From Limousia pullorum (GTDB lineage: Bacteria; Bacillota; Clostridia; Oscillospirales; Acutalibacteraceae), in assembly GCA_018714545.1 (NCBI GenBank), contig DVNG01000115.1:1-9104 (forward strand): a DNA stretch of 9,104 bases. Direction: 5' to 3'. A model generated the notes under the pieces. The model searched no databases, was not told the DNA's origin, and saw only the letters and a program-made list of their open reading frames with translations. The position numbers and the translations under genes are program-made. Positions 1-5,564 of this stretch are shown piece after piece (positions within the stretch are counted from its first letter, which is position 1; the number at the start of each line of letters is the position of its first letter).

Positions 1-1
1 G

Positions 2-130
2 TATGTTGTGGGTGCAGACCTGGGCGATACATTTAACATTTCTCTTGCCGATTTAAATGATGATGGAGAAATCTCAATTACAGATGCAACTCTTTTGCAG
101 ATGTTTATTTCACAAATGATTAACATATAA
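2..130 (+). CDS. C-terminal end of a dockerin-domain protein (5' partial)
   Basis: Only the last 42 codons and a TAA stop are visible; the start lies left of the window. The reading frame ends with an F-hand calcium-binding repeat, D-L-N-D-D-G-E-I-S-I-T-D (visible residues 17-28), followed by A-T-L-L-Q-M-F-I. Asp, Asn, Asp and Asp at loop positions 1, 3, 5 and 12 match the type I dockerin signature. Only one of the two usual duplicated repeats falls inside the window. Dockerins bind cohesin modules and tether secreted enzymes or adhesins to a scaffoldin or the cell surface, so this should be the tail of an exported protein. What the rest of the protein does cannot be told. A terminator hairpin begins 31 nt after the stop. 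The protein lacks a start here, so the frame rests on the motif and the clean stop. Confidence 0.85.
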   Translation, partial: YVVGADLGDTFNISLADLNDDGEISITDATLLQMFISQMINI

Positions 131-161
131 TGTAAATAGTTGAAATAATACAATAAACAAG

Positions 162-204
162 CCATGGCTTTTCTTAATTATAGAAAAACCACGGTTTGTT
201 TTTT
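162..204 (+). terminator. Rho-independent terminator of the dockerin gene (repeat copy 1)
   Basis: The arms at 162-174 and 182-194 form a stem of CCATGG against CCACGG (one A-C mismatch), then a C/A mismatch, then TTTTCT against AGAAAA, with a 7-nt loop. A T-rich tail (TTTGTTTTTT) follows at 195-204. It lies just downstream of the dockerin stop and is also the left part of the first copy of the tandem repeat. Confidence 0.75.
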
Positions 205-317
205 ACAATTAAAATATCAAAGCTAACTGTAGGCGAGCCATTCCAAATAAATTAGGAAAACGTCTCGCCCGCCTTGAAATCACGTTTATTTCTCAAAATA
301 ACTTTTGCAAGGCGGAA
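162..317. repeat. Intergenic structured repeat, copy 1
   Basis: This is the first of two head-to-tail copies; the second is at 343-501. Positions 200-279 are identical to 384-463 over 80 bp. The flanking terminator hairpin is also shared, with a shorter loop here, and the right-hand segment 280-316 differs from the second copy at 9 of 37 positions. From left to right the unit holds a terminator hairpin, a GGCGAG/CTCGCC dyad (232-237 and 264-269, extended inside by TTCC/GGAA), and a CCGCCTTG/CAAGGCGG dyad (269-276 and 308-315). It contains no credible gene. The build resembles short dispersed palindromic intergenic repeats of Clostridia, but family membership is not shown by this window. Confidence 0.85.
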
Positions 318-331
318 TTAAAATAAACAGT

Positions 332-388
332 TATAAAAATAACCGTGGCTTTTCTTATTTTATTATAGAAAAACCACGGTTTGTTTTT
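332..388 (-). terminator. Probable bidirectional terminator downstream of the aldolase gene (repeat copy 2)
   Basis: The arms at 343-355 and 367-379 form two 6-bp helices split by one C/A mismatch, with an 11-nt A+T loop. Read on the - strand, the hairpin is followed by a T-rich tail (TTATTTTTATA, complement of 332-342). Read on the + strand, it is followed by TTTGTTTTT (380-388). It therefore could stop aldolase transcripts as well as any read-through from the dockerin gene. Confidence 0.7.
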
Positions 389-501
389 ACAATTAAAATA
401 TCAAAGCTAACTGTAGGCGAGCCATTCCAAATAAATTAGGAAAACGTCTCGCCCGCCTTGAAACGATGCTTATTTCCAAAAGGAAGTTTTGCAAGGCGGA
501 A
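343..501. repeat. Intergenic structured repeat, copy 2
   Basis: This is the second copy of the unit at 162-317, offset by 181-184 bp and in the same orientation. It ends 6 bp before the stop codon of the aldolase gene and so forms that gene's 3' untranslated region on the - strand. The terminator stem is perfect here (CCGTGG/CCACGG) where copy 1 has a mismatch. The GGCGAG/CTCGCC dyad is at 416-421 and 448-453. The CCGCCTTG/CAAGGCGG dyad is at 453-460 and 492-499. The loop of the last dyad differs from copy 1 but can again self-pair internally (TTCC with GGAA). Confidence 0.85.
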
Positions 502-507
502 ATAAAA

Positions 508-1374
508 TTATGCTTTGTCGATGGAGCCGAAGAGTTCCATTTTCTCTTTAACTGTTGCTTTGATAGCCTCGAAACCAGGAGCGAGGAGTTTTCTTGGGTC
601 AAAGCCCTTACCCTGCTGGTCGTTGCCTGCTTCGATGTACTTTCTTGTAGCCTCAGCAAAAGCAAGCTGACACTCTGTGTTAACGTTGATCTTGGAAACA
701 CCGAGGTCGATAGCCTTCTTAATCATGTCAGCCGGGATACCTGTGCCGCCGTGGAGAACCAATGGCATTGCGCCTGTGAGCTTCTGAACAGCGTCGAGAG
801 TCTCAAAGCTGAGTCCCTGCCAGTTTTCCGGATATTTGCCGTGGATGTTGCCGATACCTGCTGCGAGCATTGTAACGCCGAGGTCAGCAATCTTCTTGCA
901 CTCTTCCGGATCTGCGCACTCGCCGGCGCCGATAACGCCGTCTTCTTCGCCGCCGATTGAACCAACTTCAGCCTCGAGAGAGAGACCCTTCTCGTTGCAG
1001 ATAGCTACGAGCTCTTTTGTCTTCTCAACGTTCTCTTCGATTGGATAGTGAGAACCGTCGAACATAACAGAGCTGAAACCTGCTTCGATGCACTTGAGAG
1101 CGCCTTCGTATGAACCGTGGTCAAGGTGGAGAGCAACCGGAACAGTGATGTTGAGTTCCTCGAGCATACCGTTAACCATGCCTACAACTGTCTTGTAGCC
1201 GCACATATATTTGCCTGCACCCTCGGAAACACCAAGGATAACCGGTGAATTAAGCTCCTGAGCTGTAAGAAGAATAGCCTTTGTCCACTCAAGGTTGTTG
1301 ATGTTGAACTGGCCTACTGCATAGTGGCCTGCCTTTGCTTTTGTGAGCATATCACGAGCATTTACTAATGGCAT
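508..1374 (-). CDS. fba: Class II fructose-1,6-bisphosphate aldolase
   Basis: This zinc-dependent cytoplasmic enzyme interconverts fructose 1,6-bisphosphate with dihydroxyacetone phosphate and glyceraldehyde 3-phosphate in glycolysis and gluconeogenesis. At 288 residues it has the normal size of the short class II form. Visible family marks are HLDHG at 83-87 (Asp85 catalytic, His86 a zinc ligand), the loop segment GSIGGEEDG at 138-146, a second zinc histidine in NIHGKY (His178), a third in LVLHGGTGIP (His208), and the phosphate-binding KINVNT at 228-233. The ATG start is supported by GGAGGT with 8 nt between it and the ATG. The gene has its own near-consensus promoter and a repeat-borne terminator 3' of it. 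Its synonymous codons look strongly biased, as expected of a highly expressed gene. A fructose/tagatose-bisphosphate specificity difference cannot be excluded by eye, but FBP aldolase is the best call. Confidence 0.96.
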   Translation of the reverse strand: MPLVNARDMLTKAKAGHYAVGQFNINNLEWTKAILLTAQELNSPVILGVSEGAGKYMCGYKTVVGMVNGMLEELNITVPVALHLDHGSYEGALKCIEAGFSSVMFDGSHYPIEENVEKTKELVAICNEKGLSLEAEVGSIGGEEDGVIGAGECADPEECKKIADLGVTMLAAGIGNIHGKYPENWQGLSFETLDAVQKLTGAMPLVLHGGTGIPADMIKKAIDLGVSKINVNTECQLAFAEATRKYIEAGNDQQGKGFDPRKLLAPGFEAIKATVKEKMELFGSIDKA

Positions 1375-1382
1375 TGAAATCT

Positions 1383-1388
1383 ACCTCC
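1383..1388 (-). promoter_or_regulatory. Shine-Dalgarno site of the aldolase gene
   Basis: On the - strand GGAGGT lies 8 nt before the ATG at 1374. This is a near-perfect anti-SD match and fixes the start. Confidence 0.9.
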
Positions 1389-1446
1389 GATAATATAAAT
1401 TGATATAACGGGCACACAAAACAAATCTGTGCTCCTATACGCTTTA

Positions 1447-1475
1447 ATTATACAATACTCTGTTAAAAATATCAA
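1447..1475 (-). promoter_or_regulatory. Sigma-A-type promoter of the aldolase gene
   Basis: On the - strand a -35 box TTGATA (complement of 1470-1475) and a -10 box TATAAT (complement of 1447-1452) are separated by exactly 17 bp. This predicts a start near 1440 and a leader of about 65 nt. A small GCACA/TGTGC dyad (1412-1416 and 1428-1432) lies in the leader; no known riboswitch is recognised. The promoter implies fba expression independent of the two genes upstream. Confidence 0.85.
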
Positions 1476-1572
1476 GAAGAATAACTGAAGCCAAACAAAA
1501 ATCTTTGTTTTTTCAATACAAATTTATCAACATTTGCAAAATTAATAATTGCGTCTCTTTATATTTACCTTA

Positions 1573-2157
1573 TCAATCATCTGTACTAAAATTTGTATTT
1601 TTCGTATTTTTTGAATTCTCTTTTTTGTTTTCAAGATCATTTTTTTGAATTGATTCCACAATAGTTGTTATATATTGTTCCTCATTTTCCGGAAAGAAAT
1701 ATTTTGTAATAATCTTGAGTAATCCTATAACCAAAGAAACAAAAGAAATACAAGAGGTTATAAAGGCAACCAAATTCGACATATCCAGATCTTTTCCCGA
1801 ATTCGCTATTTTGCATACAAAATAAATCAGCACAGCGGCAAAGGAAACAATAATCGCTATACTTGGTATTATTATAATCCATCTATAGACACGTGTCTGT
1901 TTCACTTTGTTTCTGTAACATTGGACATACTGGGTTAATAACTCGGTTATCTGCTCATCTCTATTTTGCTGTTCTTGGGTAACATAAGGATCCTTGTATC
2001 CCCACTCTAAATCGCTTGCGTTTTTAGTTTCATAAAAGGATACCATATCTATAAAGCTGGCTATCTCTTTATCCAAAGTAGCTTCCTCATTATTTATCTT
2101 TGACTGAACACGATTTTTCGATGATTGTGGCGGTTGTTTTGATTTATTCATTAACAT
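1573..2157 (-). CDS. Uncharacterised two-TM membrane protein, partner of the ImmA/IrrE-like peptidase
   Basis: I do not recognise a named family with certainty. The 194-residue product has a polar N-terminal part of about 90 residues, predicted helical and cytoplasmic. Next come two hydrophobic segments, roughly residues 92-116 (WIIIIPSIAIIVSF...) and 127-150 (LVAFITSCISF...), separated by a short polar turn containing KDLD. The protein ends in a charged tail rich in Glu, Lys and Asn. There is no signal peptide or catalytic motif. The layout of helix, two-TM hairpin and short cytosolic tail resembles 2TM pore-type effectors such as SLATT-domain proteins, but that is a structural analogy, not a detected match. 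The chosen start is the ATG at 2157, with AGGA 9 nt upstream; TTG at 2160 and ATG at 2151 are alternatives. It lies 70 nt after the peptidase gene on the same strand, with no clear promoter of its own, so co-transcription is likely. The gene is visibly more A+T rich than fba or the ddl operon. Confidence 0.75.
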   Translation of the reverse strand: MLMNKSKQPPQSSKNRVQSKINNEEATLDKEIASFIDMVSFYETKNASDLEWGYKDPYVTQEQQNRDEQITELLTQYVQCYRNKVKQTRVYRWIIIIPSIAIIVSFAAVLIYFVCKIANSGKDLDMSNLVAFITSCISFVSLVIGLLKIITKYFFPENEEQYITTIVESIQKNDLENKKENSKNTKNTNFSTDD

Positions 2158-2227
2158 CAACTCTGTTCCTAAACAATTTCAATTTAACAACTATACTCTC
2201 ATATTTTACTATACCGGATACAGGCGA

Positions 2228-2773
2228 TCAATATCCAAAGTGTGCTTTTGGTGCTTGAATATCTATTACTTCAGAAATTCTCCTCAAGGCACTTTCCAGA
2301 GGAACCTTATATATAGAAGCCAACTGAACGCCTATTGCATTATTCTCTAATCCAGAATTCTTCAAATTATTGTATTCCCTTAAAAATGAGTTTTTCGGCA
2401 TAATAAGGTTCGCGGCATAATAATCCGCCTCGTTTTCTTCTTCATTTTTACCCTTTTTATTTTCACGGTGCAGATATGCGGAACCGCCTTTATAGTGTAA
2501 AATAAAATGGGCAAATTCGTGGGCAATTATAAATCTTTTAAATTCGTAGGAACGCTTCGAGTTTACGCCGATTATTCGGTCGTTAAGACCGTCTACCCCG
2601 TTAGGCTGAACAATAAGAAATCCGTCATCGTTATCTTCCAACTCTGCGCTACCAACCGAAAACCCTAATTTTCTTACAAAGTCCACAATGTCAATATAGT
2701 TATCATGCTCTTGTGAATAGCCATATCTTTCAAGCATAATGTTTACATTTTTCTCTATATCCCTTTTATCCAT
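2228..2773 (-). CDS. ImmA/IrrE family metallo-endopeptidase (COG2856-like)
   Basis: This is a zinc peptidase of the ImmA/IrrE type. Known members cleave transcriptional repressors: ImmA acts on the ICE repressor ImmR, and IrrE on DdrO. In the 181-residue product the active site is AHEFAH (His85, Glu86, His89), followed by LHY. The downstream acidic stretch ending in NEADYYAANLIMP (about 114-126) supplies the third ligand (probably Glu115). This matches the family pattern HExxH ... ExxAxxFAxxLLxP. The N-terminal 70 residues are a small helical/strand segment with no helix-turn-helix. Start choice: an in-frame TTG at 2791 would place the perfect SD AGGAGG inside the gene, so the ATG at 2773, 6 nt after AGGAGG, is preferred. 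Unlike most relatives it has no Xre-type repressor gene beside it; the neighbour is a two-TM membrane protein. It is transcribed from a promoter at 2841-2869. The substrate is unknown. Confidence 0.88.
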   Translation of the reverse strand: MDKRDIEKNVNIMLERYGYSQEHDNYIDIVDFVRKLGFSVGSAELEDNDDGFLIVQPNGVDGLNDRIIGVNSKRSYEFKRFIIAHEFAHFILHYKGGSAYLHRENKKGKNEEENEADYYAANLIMPKNSFLREYNNLKNSGLENNAIGVQLASIYKVPLESALRRISEVIDIQAPKAHFGY

Positions 2774-2779
2774 AAATAT

Positions 2780-2785
2780 CCTCCT
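2780..2785 (-). promoter_or_regulatory. Shine-Dalgarno site that decides the peptidase start
   Basis: AGGAGG on the - strand lies 6 nt before the ATG at 2773. It rules against the upstream in-frame TTG at 2791. Confidence 0.85.
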
Positions 2786-2807
2786 CTCCAAATTATAATA
2801 ACCTTAT

Positions 2808-2859
2808 ATTGCATACAAGAAAATAAGATGGTGATTGGTTATACTATCACATATGCAAT
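2808..2859. promoter_or_regulatory. Nested dyads over the peptidase promoter (candidate operator)
   Basis: The outer inverted repeat is ATTGCATA (2808-2815) and TATGCAAT (2852-2859), perfect over 8 bp with 36 bp between. The inner inverted repeat is GTGAT (2831-2835) and ATCAC (2846-2850), and it brackets the -10 box. The spacing fits protein binding better than an RNA hairpin, because the right-hand arms lie upstream of the predicted transcription start. The regulator is unknown. Confidence 0.4.
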
Positions 2860-2869
2860 CATTTGTCAA
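2841..2869 (-). promoter_or_regulatory. Promoter of the peptidase/membrane-protein unit
   Basis: On the - strand the consensus -35 box TTGACA (complement of 2864-2869) is followed after 17 bp by TAGTAT (complement of 2841-2846). The predicted start is near 2834, about 60 nt before the ATG. The -10 box sits between the arms of a GTGAT/ATCAC dyad and the spacer holds one arm of an ATTGCATA/TATGCAAT dyad, which suggests a repressor target. Confidence 0.7.
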
Positions 2870-3046
2870 TTATTATTTTAATATATTTTTTTAAAAATTT
2901 CAATTAGAAATTATTTACTATTTGGAATTAAATATTTACTCGCTTTTTATAATATGTTTAAATACAACAAAAGATTAAAATGAACCAATGTTTTTCATTA
3001 CACACCGCAAACATTTTCATTGTTCAACAAATTTTTATCTACACAA

Positions 3047-3075
3047 TAGACAACATAATTTCTAAGTGGTATAAT
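3047..3075 (+). promoter_or_regulatory. Promoter of the ddl-murF operon (extended -10)
   Basis: The -35 box TAGACA (3047-3052, one mismatch to TTGACA), a 17-bp spacer and TATAAT (3070-3075) are preceded by TG one base upstream, giving the extended form TGGTATAAT. Transcription should begin near 3082, leaving a leader of about 27 nt before the TTG start of ddl. The 2860-3046 stretch between the divergent promoters is A+T rich, and nothing else was recognised in it. Confidence 0.85.
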
Positions 3076-3093
3076 ATATCAGATTATAATGTA

Positions 3094-3100
3094 GAGGGAG
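3094..3100 (+). promoter_or_regulatory. Shine-Dalgarno site that decides the ddl start
   Basis: GAGGGAG lies 8 nt before the TTG codon at 3109. The promoter start near 3082 excludes the in-frame ATG at 2980, so the TTG start is favoured. Confidence 0.8.
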
Positions 3101-3108
3101 TGTTCCTT

Positions 3109-4152
3109 TTGAAAATTGCAGTTTTGTCAGGCGGACTCAGCACAGAAAGAGATGTTTCCATAACCTCAGGTTCCCTTGTTTCCAAGGCTCTGCGTGAGCG
3201 TGGACATCAGGTGGTTTTGCTTGACGTTTATATGGGGTACGAAGAAGAAAATTGTGATCCCGAAGAGCTTTTCAGACAGGGTTACGATTTCACAAAAAAT
3301 GCGGTTATAAGCGAGGATGTGCCTAATCTCAAGCAGATTAAGGCCATGCGTAAGGATAAATCAGACCGTTTCTTAGGTCAGAATATAGAGGAAATATGCC
3401 GCTGTGCGGATATAGCTTTTCTTGCCCTCCACGGCGACGTCGGAGAGAACGGAAAGCTCCAGGCAACCTTTGACCTTTTGGGCATAAGATACACCGGAAC
3501 AGGCTGTCTGGGAAGTGCAATTTCCATGCATAAGGGCATAAGCAAGAGCGTTCTTGCCTACAACGGAGTTCCTGTACCAAAGGGTCAGGTATTCAATAAG
3601 AAAACACCTGTTGAAACATGGAACTTTTTCCCATGTGTTGTAAAGCCATGCTCAGGCGGAAGCAGCGTCGGAGTTTCCATAGCCAATGACAGAGATGAAT
3701 TTTTGTCAGCTATGAAAGAGGCTTTCCGCTATGAGGAAGAAGTAATCGTTGAACAGTATATAAAGGGAAGAGAATTTTCCGTTGGACTTTTGGACGGAAA
3801 GGCTCTGCCGATTATCGAAATAAGACCGAAAACAGGTTTCTATGATTATAAGAACAAATATCAGAGCGGCTTGACAGATGAAATTTGTCCGGCTGAGCTT
3901 GATTCTCAGTCCACAATAAGAATGAAGCAGTATGCAGAACAGGCTTACAAGGCTTTGATGCTCCAGGCTTATTCAAGAATAGATTTTTTAATGGACGAAA
4001 AGGGCGATATGTATTGTCTTGAGGCAAACACACTGCCGGGCATGACACCTATGAGCCTGCTCCCTCAGGAAGCTTTGGTTCAGGGCATTGAATACGGCGA
4101 GCTTTGCGAAAACATTATAGCCTTGTCTTTGGATAAATATCATAAGAGGTAA
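3109..4152 (+). CDS. ddl: D-alanine--D-alanine ligase
   Basis: This cytoplasmic ATP-grasp enzyme joins two D-alanines, giving the dipeptide that MurF then uses. The product has 347 residues counted from a TTG start. It opens with KIAVLSGGLSTERDVS, where Glu13 is the conserved N-terminal acid that binds the first D-Ala. LHGDVGENG follows at about 107-115, then the ATP-binding KPCSGGSSVGV at 179-189 and VEQYIKG at about 214-220. The omega loop is FYDYKNKY at 244-251. The C-terminal metal-binding region has RIDF (Asp292), Glu305 and NTLPGMT (307-313). The Tyr-containing omega loop is that of true D-Ala-D-Ala ligases and not of VanA/VanB-type D-lactate ligases. An open frame runs 43 codons further upstream to an ATG at 2980, but it lies mostly before the promoter start and shows no Ddl sequence. 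murF follows after only 4 nt. Confidence 0.95.
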   Translation: MKIAVLSGGLSTERDVSITSGSLVSKALRERGHQVVLLDVYMGYEEENCDPEELFRQGYDFTKNAVISEDVPNLKQIKAMRKDKSDRFLGQNIEEICRCADIAFLALHGDVGENGKLQATFDLLGIRYTGTGCLGSAISMHKGISKSVLAYNGVPVPKGQVFNKKTPVETWNFFPCVVKPCSGGSSVGVSIANDRDEFLSAMKEAFRYEEEVIVEQYIKGREFSVGLLDGKALPIIEIRPKTGFYDYKNKYQSGLTDEICPAELDSQSTIRMKQYAEQAYKALMLQAYSRIDFLMDEKGDMYCLEANTLPGMTPMSLLPQEALVQGIEYGELCENIIALSLDKYHKR

Positions 4153-4156
4153 AAAT

Positions 4157-5536
4157 ATGGCAATGAAAAAAATAACAGTGGGTCAGGTTGCCGGCGCCTG
4201 CGGCGGCAGGCTTTTCGGAAACGAAAAAGACGCTGACATTGTAATTAAAAATATATTTACCGACAGCAGAAAAGTGGGCGAAGGCTCACTTTTTGCCGCC
4301 ATTAAAGGGGAACGTGTTGACGGACACGACTTTATTATCCCCTGTTTTGAAAAGGGCGCAGTCTGTGCAATTTCAGAAAATGAAATAGAAACCGACAAAC
4401 CTTACATTCTGGTTGACTCTACTCTCCGGGCTTTAAAGGATATCGCAGCTTTTTACAGAGGTCTTTTCGACATTCCTTTTATAGGAGTTACCGGAAGCGT
4501 GGGAAAAACTTCCACTAAGGAAATGCTTTCAAGCGTTCTTTCCCAGAAATTTAAGGTTCACAAAACCCAGGGCAACTTTAACAACGAGCTGGGCGTTCCT
4601 CTCACAATTTTCGGACTTGAGGAGGAACACGAGATTGCCGTAATAGAGATGGGTATTTCAGATTTCGGAGAGATGACAAGACTTTCAAAAATTGTCCGCC
4701 CCGACTTCTGTCTTATAACAAATATTGGTTGCTGTCACCTTGAAAACCTTATTGACCGTGACGGAGTATGCAAGGCAAAAACCGAAATGTTTGCCAACAT
4801 GAATCCAAACGGCATGATATTTTTAAACGGCGACGACGACAAGCTTGCAAAAATCCACGAGGTAACAGTGGAAAATCACAGAATAGTCCCAATATTCTAT
4901 GGAATTTCAGATAAGAACACTTTCCACGCTGAAAATATTTCAGGTGATGTCCGTGACGGAATAGCCTGCAACATTGTTTACGACAATGTGAAAAACCGTG
5001 TTTTCATTCCTGCAATCGGAACATACATGGTTACAAACGCCCTTGCGGCTTTTGCTGTGGGAAAGGCCCTCGGTCTTTCCGACGAAGAAATTGTAAAGGG
5101 AATTGCCGCCTATGAAACTGTAGGAAGCCGTGCAAGGGTTATTGATACAGGATTTATAACAATAATAGACGACTGCTACAACGCAAACCCCACATCTGTA
5201 CAGGGCGCTATAGACACACTCGTAAAGTTCCCGGGCAGAAAGGTTGCGGTTTTGGGCGATATGAAAGAGCTTGGCACTAAGACCCAGGATTACCACATTG
5301 AAACAGGAAAATACCTCCACAGACACGGAGTTGACGTGCTTGTGGCTGTGGGCGAGCTTGCCAAGAACATATATCTGGGAGCACAGATGCCGGAAAAATC
5401 CATATATTTCGCCACCACGGAAGAGGCATGCGAAAGGATTTACGACGTTATCAAGGAAAACGATACGGTGCTTGTAAAGGCTTCCCACTCAATGCACTTT
5501 GAAAACATTACAAAGGCTTTGGAAAAGTTAAAATAA
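4157..5536 (+). CDS. murF: UDP-N-acetylmuramoyl-tripeptide--D-alanyl-D-alanine ligase
   Basis: MurF is the last cytoplasmic Mur ligase. It uses ATP to add D-Ala-D-Ala to UDP-MurNAc-tripeptide. The 459-residue length is normal for the family. The N-terminal uridine-binding domain includes DSRKVGEGSLFAAIKGE (36-52). The central ATPase domain has VTGSVGKTST (111-120, Lys117 in the P-loop), TQGNFNNELG (137-146), AVIEMGISDFGEM (161-173) and the segment CKAKTEMF, where Lys208 is the likely carbamylated lysine. The C-terminal domain begins after SRARV and has IIDDCYNANPTS (336-347), VAVLGDMKELG (363-373) and KASHSMHFE near the end. The start ATG has AAGAGGT 6 nt upstream; a second in-frame ATG at 4163 is less well placed. 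The gene lies 4 nt after ddl, whose product is its substrate, and 28 nt before the HAD gene. Confidence 0.96.
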   Translation: MAMKKITVGQVAGACGGRLFGNEKDADIVIKNIFTDSRKVGEGSLFAAIKGERVDGHDFIIPCFEKGAVCAISENEIETDKPYILVDSTLRALKDIAAFYRGLFDIPFIGVTGSVGKTSTKEMLSSVLSQKFKVHKTQGNFNNELGVPLTIFGLEEEHEIAVIEMGISDFGEMTRLSKIVRPDFCLITNIGCCHLENLIDRDGVCKAKTEMFANMNPNGMIFLNGDDDKLAKIHEVTVENHRIVPIFYGISDKNTFHAENISGDVRDGIACNIVYDNVKNRVFIPAIGTYMVTNALAAFAVGKALGLSDEEIVKGIAAYETVGSRARVIDTGFITIIDDCYNANPTSVQGAIDTLVKFPGRKVAVLGDMKELGTKTQDYHIETGKYLHRHGVDVLVAVGELAKNIYLGAQMPEKSIYFATTEEACERIYDVIKENDTVLVKASHSMHFENITKALEKLK

Positions 5537-5564
5537 GGATTATATAAAGGCAGGAAAATTTTTT

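Noticed and set aside
162..501. CRISPR-like array
   Set aside because: There are only two copies, they are about 157 bp long with no unique spacers of regular length, and no cas genes are present. They are structured intergenic repeats.
393..701. Open frame of 102 codons on the - strand across the repeat and the fba 3' end
   Set aside because: It overlaps the aldolase gene in another frame and runs through the non-coding repeat and a terminator stem; no SD or family motif.
466..965. Open frames on both strands inside fba (466-960 +, 723-965 -)
   Set aside because: They are shadows of the strongly supported aldolase frame, with Cys/Ser-rich unlikely protein and no SD.
1412..1432. GCACA/TGTGC hairpin in the fba leader as a riboswitch
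   Set aside because: A 5-bp stem in a leader of about 65 nt is too small for any known riboswitch class and shows no conserved motif.
1493..1513. AAACAAA/TTTGTTT hairpin as terminator of the membrane-protein gene
   Set aside because: On the - strand the stem is followed by GGCTTC and not by a T-run. It is purely A+T and weak, so read-through toward fba cannot be excluded.
2980..3108. N-terminal extension of Ddl from ATG 2980
   Set aside because: It contains the promoter -35 and -10 boxes, shows no Ddl sequence and lacks a convincing SD.
3109..4152. Vancomycin-resistance-type D-Ala-D-Lac ligase
   Set aside because: The omega loop reads FYDYKNKY as in ordinary Ddl, and the neighbour is murF with no vanH or vanX-like gene.
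4940..5488. 182-codon open frame antisense to murF
   Set aside because: It lies wholly opposite the conserved C-terminal MurF domains and has no recognisable protein features.
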